29,194 nucleotides of DNA from Chrysochromulina tobinii (lineage: Eukaryota; Haptophyta; Prymnesiales; Chrysochromulinaceae), in assembly GCA_001275005.1 (NCBI GenBank), contig JWZX01002595.1, positions 1 through 29,194 of the forward strand. Reading direction: 5' to 3'. Both the position numbers and the translations under genes were made by a program. Below the pieces are notes generated by a model, which saw nothing but the letters and a program-made list of their open reading frames with translations, was not told the origin of the DNA and ran no database searches. The first letter of the stretch is position 1. Each line of letters starts with the position of its first letter. This document shows, piece after piece, positions 1 to 9,328 of the stretch.

Positions 1-1
1 C

Positions 2-103
2 GAGGGAGGTGGCGGCGAGGGCGGTGGCGACGGCGGGGGCGAGGGCGGCGGCGGCGAGGGAGGCGGTAGCGAAGGTGGCGGCGGCGACGGTGGCGGGGGG
101 TAG
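2..103 (+). CDS. Possible 3' end of a glycine-rich protein (partial)
   Basis: The frame starting at base 2 reads as a run of Gly with periodic Glu, Asp and one Ser, then stops at TAG 101-103. It could be the C-terminal tail of a protein whose body lies upstream of the window, since Gly-rich tails occur elsewhere here (for example at 22764). It could equally be chance reading of a GGC-rich microsatellite; other frames are also open and give Ala-rich or Arg-rich peptides. No domain is visible. Confidence 0.25.
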   Translation, partial: EGGGGEGGGDGGGEGGGGEGGGSEGGGGDGGGG

Positions 104-270
104 TGCGTGTGCGGTGTGTGCGGATGGTGCGGATGGTGGCCATGGAATATCATCTGCCGATGATTTGACCTCGTGGGAACGTGCTGGTGGCGCACCGAGC
201 CATCCTGCCGCTTTCCGGCTGGCAACTCATCGCGGGTACTTTCAAGAATTATTGCGAGGGCGGTGGTGCG

Positions 271-276
271 GGCGGC

Positions 277-316
<40 letters not shown>
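271..316. repeat. CGG trinucleotide microsatellite
   Basis: An almost pure (GGC)n tract of about 46 bp. Long Arg-rich ORFs drawn through it in several frames are low-complexity artefacts. Confidence 0.9.
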
Positions 317-977
317 TTTGGAACATGATCGTGCTTCTCCATTGCGCGTGAGCTCACGGTGTGTTTGCACTCTATTTGGCAAAGGTTCTGGGCCCACGGC
401 TTCGTGCAGTGCCCGTTCGCCACAAATAATGCGCACGAGCTCATCTTCGCGGCCGAAGAGACGCCAATGACGGCGAAGACCGTCGTGCGGAGAACCTTCA
501 TGGCAAACAACTGAGGCAACTTAAAACTGTTCTGTTTTACCTTAAACTGTTTCTGCACCGCATGCATATTGTCGAATCTCGTGTTCTTGCTTGCCTGATC
601 ATTAGGTAACGGCGAGGTTTGTGACCGCTCGCTAAGGCGACCCGACTTGGAGAGTACCTGCACCTGGGGACCGGCGTTGGACAATGTGCTCGCGCACACG
701 CGCGTTCATCGTTCACTCGCGCTGTGTATTGCGAGTTCTTTGAGCGCCCGGTGCACCTGCCTGACTTCACAACGCTCAACGGCGCCGGTTTGCGGTGAAC
801 TCTGAGAAGCCTGAAAAGGAGTTCAAATTAACCTTAATTGCCAGCTCACAGCCCCGCATGCATTTCGACGTGACCTGTACTTTGAGGTCACTTTGAGACC
901 TCATTTGGAGTGGCCGCTCGCTGTGTTGCACAGAGAAGGGCGCCACCGTCGATCAGCAGAAACTGGGGGCGGACGCC
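317..977. other. Gene-poor stretch upstream of the OPR/RAP gene
   Basis: No ORF with recognisable protein character is visible on either strand, and I see no RNA gene. Base composition is less GC-rich between about 520 and 870 (for example ttaaaactgttctgttttac near 522-541). That would suit a promoter or UTR for the gene starting at 978, but no defined promoter element is recognisable. Confidence 0.5.
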
Positions 978-3900
978 ATGGGCGACCAAAGTCAAGGGCG
1001 ACCGCAGAACCACAACGCCCATCATCAGAACCTCAACCCTCGGCAACTGACGGCCAAACTCAGCGCCGCCTCAACCGTCGACGAACTGCTGCGCCTGCAC
1101 GAAACCCACGGCGACTCGTTCGACCACTTCCATCTGTCCGCTGCGTGGTCGCGCTTAAAGGCCCTGCGCCCCATCAAGGACCAGCGCCGATTGGCACCGC
1201 TCTGCGACCAGTCAGTGCGGATGCTTCGCGGGGGAGATGTCGGTGCGCGTGCGATGGCCAACGTGGCGCACGCTGCTGCAAAGTGCAAGCTGCGAGGCCC
1301 GGCTGCAAACTCGCTGTTTGACGCTCTTGCGACGGCATCGGCGGCGCGCGCGAACGAGTTTAGCTCCCAGGAGCTCGCTACTACGGCATGGGCGTATGCA
1401 ACGGCGAATCAAACGGCCCCGTCCTTGTTCCAGGCTCTGGCGATGGCATCGGTGGCGCGTGTGCACGAGTTCGACCCTCAGGCGCTCGCCAACATGGCGT
1501 GGGCGTACGCGACGGCGGGCCACGCGGCGACGTCTCTCTTTGATGCTCTGGCGAAGACGTCGGCAGCGCGCGTGCACGAATTCGACCCTCAGGCGCTCGC
1601 CAACACGGCGTGGGCGTATGCGACGGCGGGCCACGCGGCACCCTCTCTGTTCAACGCCTTGGCGACGGCATCGGCGGCGCGTGTGCACGAGTTCAACTGC
1701 CAAGGGCTCGCTAGTACGGCGTGGGCGTATGCGACGGCGGGTCACGTGGATCCGTCCCTGTTCAAGGCTCTGGCGATGGCGGCCATGGCGCGCGTGGATG
1801 ACTTCTATCCACAGGGCCTCGCCAACACGGCGTGGGCGTTTGCGACGGTGTGCCTCGTGGATCCGTCGCTCTTCGACGTCCTAGCAACGGCGTCGGCGAA
1901 GCGAGTAGACGAGTTCGATTCTCAGGCGCTCGCCAACACGGCGTGGGCGTATGCGACGGTCAACCACGCGGCCCCACTGTTGTTCGACGCCCTGGCGAAG
2001 GCATCGACGGCGCGCGTGAACGCGTTCAGTCCCCAGGAGCTCGCCAACACGACGTGGGCATTTGCCGTCGCCAACGTTGACGCGGGTCTCACAGTGGACA
2101 TTGTGGAAGCGTGCAAGAAGCACGAGCGTGCGTTCAAGGTCCCGTCGCTGTGCCAACTCCATCAAGTGGCATTGTGGTGCGAGGAGCGGGGAGGCGACAG
2201 AGCCTTGCAGCTGTCGGCCGCCCTGTGCGCACGCTGCCGTGAAGCCTTCGTTCGGCAGCCTGCCACCTCGTCACGCCTGCAGTCGCAGGTGGCGGGTACG
2301 CTGCGCGCGATGGGGCTGCGCGTAGTGGAGGAAGTGCGCACCAAGCAGGGCTACTCTCTCGACATAGTCGTTCAGTTTCGTCGGAGTGAGATGGCACTCG
2401 AGGTTGACGTCGCCATCGAGGTAGACGGACCGCATCACTTTTGGGGGGCGACGCATACCCCCACGGGCTCGACCGTGCTCAAGCGCCGCCAGCTGCGATC
2501 GGCAGGCTGGTTGTTGACCTCAGTGCCCTTTTGGAGCTGGCTCGAGAAGCACGACGACGCTGCGCGGAGAGAGTACCTTGAAGCGGTCGTGAACGAGACT
2601 CTCCGATTGGCGCCGTCATCAAGGGCAATCAGTGACTATCAGAAGAGAGGCCATCAGTGGCCATCAGCGACGCTCCAATGCCAATTGGCGGCGGCAGCTG
2701 ACGCAGACGGCGGACGTGGCGGCCGCGGGTCCCCGGACGGTGCCATCATCGCCACCGCCGCAACTGCCACCGTCGTATTCACAGCTGCGGACAGTGCCGC
2801 CCCCGCCGCGGCCCCCGCGGCCCCCGCGCCCCACGAGGACCCCGAGGACCCCGAGGACCCCGCGAAACCCGAGTCCTCCGCCCCCGAGGACCCCGAGGCC
2901 TCCGAGACCCCCGCAACCGCCGCCCCCGAAGCCCCCGCGCCCCCCGAGGCGCCCGAGGCCCCCGAGGCCCCCGAGGCCCCCGCGGCTGCCGCCGATGCAC
3001 AGAAGCTATTCTTCGTGATGGAGACACAGCGGCAGGCTGAGGCAAAGCGGCTCGAGTTCAAGGATGAGGCGGAGGCCAAGGAGGCAACGAAGGCGGCGAA
3101 GGCGGCGAAGGTGGCGGCGGAGGCGGCGGCGGCGAAGGCGGTGGCGGCGGCGAAGGCGGCGAAGGCGGCGAAGGCGGCGAAGGCGAAGGCGGCGAAGGCA
3201 AAGGCGGCGGCGGCGAAGGCGGTGGCCGAGAAGTCGGACGAGAAAGCGGCAGCCGAGAAGGCAGAGGTAGAGAGGGCCGCGGCAGAGAAGGCGGCGGCGG
3301 AGCACAACTTGCGAGATATGCACCGAGATATGCACCAAGATATCGCCGCGGAGCACAACTTGCGGGCTCGCATCCCCCTTGCGGGCTCGCTGCAGCGAGC
3401 CCGCATCGAACTCGACTCCTTCATTATGAGCCACACGCCCGAGATTACGGTGCTCAAGGGCTGTGTGGCCTTCATCTCCGCTTGGCAGCCACGTGGACGG
3501 TTTCGTTTCTTCATCAAGGGCAATGCACCCATTCTCCCCGTGCTCATTGCCCCGCTGCTCCTTTCGCTCGTGCTGTTCGAACAGCCCGACCGGCCCATCC
3601 TGCCACCAGTGCAGGAATACATGCGGCGGATGTACAGGTACAGCTCGGAAGAAAGCACCAGGAAGAATACATCGATGCTCTTCCAGATGGTTGTGATCTA
3701 CGGCAGCATCATGTCTGCCCGGACGGCTCGGGCAGAGCGCGGTGCGCCACTGATGGCCTCTGATAGCCTCTGATCGCCTCTGATCGCCTCTGATCGCCTC
3801 TGACAGCCTCTGAGTGCCTCTGATCGCCTCTGATCGCCTCTGATGGCCTCTGCTGGTCTCTGATTACGAACTCGAACCGATCATTCAGGCCCAGACAGCG

Positions 3901-5209
3901 CGTCGGACAACTACCTGTGGTTCGGCTTCGGCTGTATACAGCTTTCTTACCTGGCACTCTGCATCTTCATGTCTTCTTTGCGGAGACAAATGAGAGAAGC
4001 GGGCATCGAGGACGACGAGCGCATCGTCGTGATCCTGTACGCTATGTTCTTTGCTACAATATCATTCATAGTCCTCTGGGCCCTCCTCACTCGCAGACGA
4101 GCCGTCCCACGGGGACTGTCTGAACAGGGATCTGAACGAAACACGCGACATGCCAGGGCTACTCAAGGGCCAAGTAGGCGCCCTTCCCAGTCTCAGCGAG
4201 AAGGCGCCAAAGGGGGTCCGAAGCCCGAGGCGGTGAACTTCGAGTTCGCCTGCTGGTATTATGCGCGCAGTCGTCCTGTGCACGTCGCCACGCAGGCGTA
4301 CATTTGCCTCGTCTGGACTGTCGTATCCAGGCGCTATGACTTCTCGAACAGTTACCACGTGTTCAGCACGTACGAGCAGCCGAGTGTGATGAGCTCTGAT
4401 GAGCTCTGATGACCTCTGATTGCCTCCCTCAGCACGTACGAGCAGCGGAGTGTGATGAGCTCTGATGAGCTCTGATGAGCTCTGATGACCTCTGATGACC
4501 TCTGATGACCTCTGATGACCTCTGATGACCTCTGAGTGCCTCTCTCGTCAGGTACGAGCTGCGTGGCGTGATCAACTCTGTGGTCATCGCCATGGGCGTC
4601 GTCTTGCGCATCATCTTCTCAGGGCCTGCCACGACGCATTCGTCGCTCATGGTGCAGAGTTACCGCGACGTCACGTTGATCTCGATGCAATTGTGCCAAG
4701 CTTCTGCCGACCTCATCATCTTCTGGTCAGGCCAACCTCTTACGCGCGCCTTCCAAAGGCCTGCCGGATCATTCAATCCAGTGTCGCACCTCTTCTGCCA
4801 GACTGACCTTGAGGTGACAGCTGCCGCCTTCGCTTGCGTCTGCTCGGTCACGCTGGCATTAGGGATCTTCTACGGCTCGTTTTTGAACGAGCGGGCCGAC
4901 GAGCACTGGGCTGGCGCGTGGCACATGGCCTTCTGGGCTCTGCGTGTGGGGGAAGATGGGTGCGTCGGCTCCCTTGTGGGTGCTCTCGCCGCCTGCGGTG
5001 GCTTCGCCGTCGGAGAAAGGGTGAGCCGCTGCACGAGGCGGTGCACGCAAGCCCGTATTGCATACGTATTGCAGGCAAGTGCTCACCATGGCGCTCCTCT
5101 CCCCACTATCTCCCCACAGGTGAGCAGAAGGCGCGAGGCGAGGCTACGTGCCCTGTTCGCCGCGCAGCGAGAGGGTTCGGGGCCTTCAGTCGCGAGTGAG
5201 CGGGTTTGA
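978..5209 (+). CDS. OPR-repeat / RAP-domain protein continuing into a polytopic membrane region
   Basis: Proposed exons: 978-3741, 3889-4369, 4552-5020, 5120-5209 (1267 aa). Residues ~112-370 hold seven tandem 37-residue units of the form SLFxALAxASxARVxEFxPQxLANTAWAYATxxxxxP, typical of octotricopeptide-like helical RNA-binding repeats. Residues ~470-545 match a RAP domain (VDVAIEVDGPHHF, GSTVLKRRQL, GWLLTSVPFWSW). Such proteins usually bind and process organellar RNAs. A Pro/Glu-rich and then Ala/Lys-rich linker follows (nt ~2790-3300). After that come several hydrophobic helices (ILPVLIAPLLLSLVLF; FGFGCIQLSYLALCIF; VVILYAMFFATISFIVLWALL; VINSVVIAMGVVLRIIF and more). An RNA-binding repeat protein joined to a multi-pass membrane protein is odd. 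The membrane part may be a second gene (ATG at 3018 is in frame) with no stop codon separating it. Domain calls are strong; the single-gene model is uncertain. Confidence 0.65.
1311..2087 (+). repeat. Seven in-frame 111-bp repeats (OPR units)
   Basis: Seven units of 37 codons, each with the core QxLANTAWAYAT. Units 2 and 3 are the most alike at DNA level. The periodicity defines the alpha-solenoid RNA-binding region of the protein. Confidence 0.85.
2626..2672 (-). mobile_element. Reversed introner-type repeat inside coding sequence
   Basis: Read on the minus strand, this stretch gives repeated CTGATGGCCACTGATGGCC and CTGATTGCC words like those in the introns of this window, but it lies antisense to the gene. 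It falls just after the RAP domain and keeps the frame open. The flanks share only a weak similarity (attggcg.cg on both sides), so any duplication would be old. Confidence 0.45.
3742..3888 (+). other. Intron 1 of OPR/RAP-membrane gene, 147 nt, CTGATNGCCT repeats
   Basis: 5' site G|GTGCGCC, 3' site TCATTCAG|GCCC. The body is about ten copies of a tctgatNgcc word. Splicing joins G|GC and keeps frame. The length is divisible by three but the intron carries in-frame TGA codons. Unlike most introns here, its 5' end does not match the downstream exon. Confidence 0.65.
4370..4551 (+). mobile_element. Intron 2 of OPR/RAP-membrane gene, 182 nt, with two copies of the next exon's start
   Basis: The intron starts GTACGAGC, repeats GTACGAGCAGCGGAGTGTGATG at 4436, and the exon at 4552 starts GTACGAGCTGCGTGGCGTGAT. 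The exon head is therefore present three times. The two intronic copies are each followed by gagctctgat / gacctctgat repeats. The 3' end is CTCTCGTCAG|GTACG. Splicing shifts from frame 3 to frame 2 and joins AC|G TAC. Confidence 0.75.
5021..5119 (+). mobile_element. Intron 3 of OPR/RAP-membrane gene, 99 nt, introner family B
   Basis: GTGAGC starts both the intron and the next exon. The 3' half (ttgcaggcaagtgctcacca, then ggcgctcc and a pyrimidine-rich CCCCACAG) resembles the intron ending at 8532. The length is 33 codons with no in-frame stop, so retention would add 33 residues without ending translation. Confidence 0.65.
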
Positions 5210-5664
5210 ACTGCCTCGACACGAAAGACCTTGCTCGTGTGCCCGATCGCGTGTTCCATTCATGAGTCGTCTCGGAGACGAATCCCGTGTAAAGCCGTAC
5301 TCCAAGCTGATTGACGGGCAATGGCACACATGCTGTACATGTACACACATGCCGGCGGCAGCCGCTGCAAGGAGACCTCCAAGGTGGCAGCCAGAAGGGT
5401 GGACAGTGGTACGGCCGTGCAGTCAGTCAGTTAATCAGTCAGGAGTGTCTTGGTGCAGCCCTCCGTTGCGAGCACCGAGGTGGCAGCCAGACTGGTTTAC
5501 ACGTGTACACGATACATCGGCATGTCCAAGGGGTATTTCGAACGACCAACTCTGATCTCACAGTCGTCCTCGGTGGTCCTTCGGTAGACCATGTGCACCG
5601 ATGTCATGATGTCAAACTACTTGTAGGGGCAGACGCGACCACGGTCCTTCTCGCCGCCCCTGCC
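5210..5664. other. Intergenic/5' region before the histidine phosphatase
   Basis: The phosphatase frame is open back to 5311 but without protein-like character. A word aggtggcagccaga occurs twice (near 5380 and 5481), and there is a tgtacatgtacacacatg tract near 5335. A pyrimidine-rich ccttttttctgttcag at about 5779-5794 looks like a 3' splice site, so a 5' intron could end there and move the start to ATG 5800. Confidence 0.4.
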
Positions 5665-7074
5665 ATGAGCTTTAAGCTCGCGATGGGTCTCTCGCCCTCC
5701 TTTTCCACCCACTTGTGCGCTTGCCGAGATGGCAATTACGTGACCTGCCACCCTGGTGTGAACGCGTGTGTGAATGTGCCTTTTTTCTGTTCAGCTCACA
5801 TGGGAGCCTATTCAGATGCGTCCACAGAGTTGTCGATCGGCTCGTCGCCCGTGCCCAGCGAAGAACTTTCGGAGCAGGAGCAGACGCCGCCGTATGACCT
5901 CCATCGCACAGTCTACTTTGTGCGGCATGCGGAGTCCACGTGGAATGCGGGCAATCGCAGGAGGAATCTGTTCATGCTCATGCGCCACGTGGATCATCCG
6001 CTCTCAACGGTGGGCGTCGGCCAGGCGCAGGCTCTCTCGGCGGCGCTGCAGTGCTCGCTGAAGAGCGCCGATGCGACCGGCAGCCAGAGCATGATGGATG
6101 CGGCGCTGGCACCATTGGGCAGTGCCGCCGAGGTGTGGGTGTCGCCAGCGACGCGATGCATGCAGACCGTGCTCCTTGGCTTGCGTCCGCTCCTGCTGCG
6201 ACGGTCCGAGCGATGCGCGAAGGCTGTCGGCGGCGAGGCTGCCTTCGACAAACCGATGCCGCTGCGTGTCAGGCCGTTTCTTCGCGAGGTCAAGGGTGCA
6301 GGCTGGGACAACCTTGGCGGCGCGCGCGGCGCTCACATTGTCGAGAGAGCTTTGAGGACGCTCGACTCACCGGCGCGGCGCGACGCGACGCTCGCCAGGC
6401 AGTCCTCCTTGACAAGGACGGAGGAGGCGTCAGGGCGCTGGTGGAGCCCCGCTTGGAAGGTGTCGGAGGGGCGCACGAGCTCAGTACGGCGCGTGCAGGC
6501 AATGCTGCATGAGCTCGACGCGCAGCCGAGCGGCGTGGTCGTCCTCGTGGTGAGCCATTCCAATTTTCTGCGTGCGGCGCTCGCGACTCATCTCGTCGAC
6601 CCAAATATGGACGACGGCATTGACGAATCCATGCGGACTCTGACTCAACGGCTGCGCGTGCAGAAGCTGCCTAATTGCGCGGTGCTCGGCTGTGAACTCA
6701 TGCGCACGCCCACGTCGCCGCAGCCGATCGCGCTCGCCATGGCGCTCGCGCAGCCGATGAGTTCACAGCCGATGAGTTCACAGCCGATGAGTTCACAGCC
6801 GTTGAGTTCACAGCCGATGAGTTCACAGCCGATGAGTTCACAGCCGTTCGCGCTCGCGCAGCCGAGGCTCCTATGGCCCGCCGAGTGGCCCGAGAAACCC
6901 CGTGATCGACTGCGGCGCGAGCGAGCCGCCAGAGCCGTCGAGCGAGCAGCATCGCCCCAGGCGAAGCGCGAGCAGGCAAAGACGCAGCAGGAGCAGCAGC
7001 AGTCGGAGAGGCCGCATGCGGGCTTCGGCCGCCTATTTGGGCGGCGCAGGGTGGCCAAGGTCGCCCCGTCGTAG
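5665..7074 (+). CDS. Histidine phosphatase superfamily (phosphoglycerate mutase-like) protein
   Basis: From ATG 5665 the protein has 469 aa. The RHG-type motif is VYFVRHAESTWN (~residues 85-95, with Ala in place of Gly). SPATRCMQT matches the family SPxxRxxQT element, RPFLREVKGAG supplies the usual acidic region, and VVSHSNFLRA (~residue 298) gives the second catalytic His. These define a phosphohistidine phosphatase/mutase fold. The substrate cannot be told, and the layout resembles eukaryotic PGAM-domain phosphatases more than glycolytic mutases. Residues ~363-392 are six QPMSS repeats. The C-terminus is Arg/Gln-rich and basic, ending GRLFGRRRVAK. An alternative start is ATG 5800 if an intron ends at 5794. 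Confidence 0.75.
   Translation: MSFKLAMGLSPSFSTHLCACRDGNYVTCHPGVNACVNVPFFCSAHMGAYSDASTELSIGSSPVPSEELSEQEQTPPYDLHRTVYFVRHAESTWNAGNRRRNLFMLMRHVDHPLSTVGVGQAQALSAALQCSLKSADATGSQSMMDAALAPLGSAAEVWVSPATRCMQTVLLGLRPLLLRRSERCAKAVGGEAAFDKPMPLRVRPFLREVKGAGWDNLGGARGAHIVERALRTLDSPARRDATLARQSSLTRTEEASGRWWSPAWKVSEGRTSSVRRVQAMLHELDAQPSGVVVLVVSHSNFLRAALATHLVDPNMDDGIDESMRTLTQRLRVQKLPNCAVLGCELMRTPTSPQPIALAMALAQPMSSQPMSSQPMSSQPLSSQPMSSQPMSSQPFALAQPRLLWPAEWPEKPRDRLRRERAARAVERAASPQAKREQAKTQQEQQQSERPHAGFGRLFGRRRVAKVAPS
6751..6840 (+). repeat. Six 15-bp tandem repeats (QPMSS)
   Basis: cagccgatgagttca occurs six times (one copy has ttg for atg) in the phosphatase frame. The unit length is a multiple of three, so copy-number change would not shift the frame. 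Confidence 0.9.
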
Positions 7075-7227
7075 CGGCGTTCTAGAGACGTAGCGTCGTA
7101 GCGGCACACGACCAAAGTTTCGGTTCGGTTCGAGTGCATGCAAAAAGCTTTGTTTCCGAAAATATGATGAAACGGCAGCTCAGCAGTGGTGGCACACAGC
7201 AGCAGAGGCGGCAGCGGCGAAGGCGGC

Positions 7228-9284
7228 ATGCCGCATCGCCGCCCGCCGCCGCCGCCGCCCAACATCGATGGCGCTTGCCTCGTCGATGCTACTCGTCTGC
7301 TACCGCCGTTTGGCTGTCCGGTACCGCGGATACCACTCGGCTGCTCATCGAGCGTCGCCGCCCGTCTCGCAGCCTTACGCAAAGGCTCGATCATTTCAGA
7401 ACTGTCGCCGAGCTTTGAGGCGTGGGTTCGCAAGCACGCAAACACTATCGCCACCAAGCCGAGAGATGACAGACGCCGAGCCCCACTGCCGTTTGCATTT
7501 TCGGAGCCATGGCCGCGCGTTCTTGTCTTCATGCCATCCGCTCTCGACCTGTCCTTTGCCGAGTCGAGCGTGCGCCCGACGGGGATCGATGTGTTGAGCG
7601 TGCTGACGGATGCGGCGCGCCGGTTGAATGTCAGCCTGGACATCCTCACGAATGGAGACTCTAACGAGCTTGGCAACAAGACGTTCGAGACAATGCACCA
7701 GCTCCAGTGCATGGCCTCCTCTGTCTTCACGCATGGCTCGTGGCTCAGCCGAGCTGAAGGAGAGAGCCGGTGCGGACCCAACGTGACGTTGCGTCGGGGC
7801 CGCTGCGGCGCCGTCTGGGCAAGCGCCGTGGGGCTGCGTGCCCATCTCGAGGGACGGACGCCAACACGGCGATACGATGCGGTCGTCTCCTGGGCCGGCT
7901 TCGAGCTCGAAAAGGCAGATGTCCTCACGGACTTCTTTGGACGCCCACGCCCCGCCGTTGTGACCGCCGTTTCGGGTGGGGCGCCTCCGGCCGGATGTGC
8001 TTGCTATCTCGGTCGTCACAAGGTGCACGAGGGCCGGAAGGAGCTGGTGCGAGAGTTGCTGAGCAACACCACTGCGCACGTCCCGTCACTCACAATCGCA
8101 CGCGCAGAGGGGCTGAATGTGTTGCTCAAGGAGGGCAGACTCGACGCCCCTGGAGGCCCTTGCTTCCCATGCTACATGAAGCCAAACTCCTTTGCCGGGG
8201 GCAGCTCCGGGTACGGCTTGAGGGCCTCAATCTACAAGGGGTCCTCTGAGGATACTCTGATGGCATCTGATTGCGTCCCTCATCAGGTACGGCAGCGACC
8301 TGCAAGGGATTGTGTTCGACTCATCGGCATTGCATGCAAGGGCAGGCCATATCTGGAACCGCATGTGGTCTAACGGCCTTCGAAGCCGGTTCGGCACGTC
8401 GCATAAGATCGTCATTGAGCGCTACCTGAAGGGACCGCTCGTGTACGCGGAGACGGCAGTCCAGCGCGGCCGCGTCTTCCGTTGCACCTGCCTTGCATGC
8501 AAGCGCTCACCACGGCGCCCTTTTCCCCACAGGTACGCGGAGACGGCAGTCCGGCGCGGCCGCGTCTTCCGTTGCACCCTGCGCGCGGCCACTCACGGAG
8601 GCAAGGGCCTCGACGGCCACTACGCAATGCCTGCGGACCTGCCGAACGCCTCTGCCGAATCTCAATGCCGTGCGACCGTCGCGATCACCGTCGAGGCTCT
8701 CGACCTCCAGACCGGGATCTATGGGATACAGCTCGTGATGGACGACGCCTATGGGTGTGCGCTGCTCGAGGTCAACTTTCGCCCGCATGGCTGGCCGTTG
8801 CTCATGGAGCCAAGCTTCCAGCGGCTCTTCTCTCCGGACGTATGCATGCTGATGGCCCTTCTCATTGCATGCTGATGGCTCTTCTCTCCGGACGTATGCA
8901 TGCTGATGGCCCTTCTCATGGCATGCTGATGGGACCCGTTTTGAGCATGATTGTTGGATTGCCCCGAGATCCCCCTGAGGACTCATCGATGGCCTGTGTC
9001 GTCAGGTGTGGGACTACGGCGACCTCGCCCTCCTCCTCGCTCTCGATGCAGATGAGGATGCCCTCGAGGCGATTGCACCGTCTGGCGGGGGCGGCGCGTT
9101 GACAAGCGGCGCGCCCATCATGGCGCCCCAGGGTGCACCCTACTCAGCGCCCTATCAGCTACGCATCGACTGCCGTCGAGGCAACTTGTCCGATGTAGAG
9201 GTGGCTCGGCGTCTCACCCACACACACGCCCTCGTCGGCTTGCATGCGAGCGGGCTGTGCGACGCGCGCGTGTCCCCAAATTAG
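7228..9284 (+). CDS. ATP-grasp domain protein, four exons
   Basis: Exons 7228-8210, 8287-8442, 8533-8839, 9006-9284 join in frame (574 aa). CYMKPNSFAGGSSGYG resembles the ATP-grasp Lys plus Gly/Ser-rich loop. IERYLKGPLVYAET and TGIYGIQLVMDD followed by LLEVNFRPHG give the second half of the fold, with a D...ExN metal-binding pattern as in D-Ala-D-Ala ligase-like and related ATP-dependent carboxylate-amine ligases. The N-terminal ~200 residues (PRVLVFMPSALDLSF, RRYDAVVSWAGFELEKADVL) look like a pre-ATP-grasp alpha/beta domain. The substrate is unknown. ATG 7228 is the first in-frame ATG and is followed by a Pro run. The exon-intron model is supported because ATP-grasp motifs continue across all three junctions in three different frames. 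Confidence 0.65.
8211..8286 (+). mobile_element. Intron 1 of ATP-grasp gene, 76 nt, introner family A
   Basis: GTACGGC opens both the intron and the following exon. The 3' end is ctgattgcgtccctcatcag, matching the ends of introns in the helicase gene. Splicing gives SSG|YGSDLQG and moves from frame 1 to frame 2. Confidence 0.8.
8443..8532 (+). mobile_element. Intron 2 of ATP-grasp gene, 90 nt: 46-bp exon copy plus 44-nt family B element
   Basis: 8443-8488 and 8533-8578 are the same 46 bp with one mismatch. Between them lies a 44-nt element (8489-8532) starting tgccttgcatgcaagcgctc and ending ttttccccacag. The intron is the upstream copy plus the element; GT comes from the copy and AG from the element. 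Its length is 30 codons with no stop in frame. Confidence 0.8.
8840..9005 (+). other. Intron 3 of ATP-grasp gene, 166 nt, with 54-bp tandem duplication across the 5' splice site
   Basis: Spliced SPD|VWDYGDLALLL restores the frame. A 54-bp unit spanning the exon end and 5' splice site (8823-8876) is repeated at 8877 with one mismatch, so a second potential 5' site lies at 8894. Using that site would introduce a stop codon. gcatgctgatgg words recur. 3' site gtcgtcag|GTG. Confidence 0.7.
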
Positions 9285-9328
9285 GCAGGCGCAATGGCGT
9301 GAGTTCCCAAATTAGGCAGGCGCAATGG
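9275..9328. repeat. 23-bp direct repeat containing the ATP-grasp stop codon
   Basis: cccaaattaggcaggcgcaa plus tgg is present exactly at 9275-9297 and 9306-9328. The TAG stop of the ATP-grasp gene (9282-9284) is inside the first copy. Confidence 0.9.

Noticed and set aside
9-470. 153-aa Ala/Arg-rich ORF at the window start
   Set aside because: Runs through the CGG microsatellite and shows no consistent protein character; the Gly-rich frame ending at 103 is a slightly better candidate.
2654-3658. 334-aa minus-strand Ala/Ser-rich ORF
   Set aside because: Complement of the Ala/Lys and Pro/Glu linker of the OPR/RAP gene.
4436-4540. Regular tctgatgacc array that might suggest a CRISPR-like repeat
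   Set aside because: Units are contiguous 10-mers without spacers, lie inside a eukaryotic intron and match other introns.
6645-7928. 427-aa minus-strand ORF
   Set aside because: Shadow of the histidine phosphatase and ATP-grasp genes; its GCELI repeats are the complement of the QPMSS array and it has no protein-family character.
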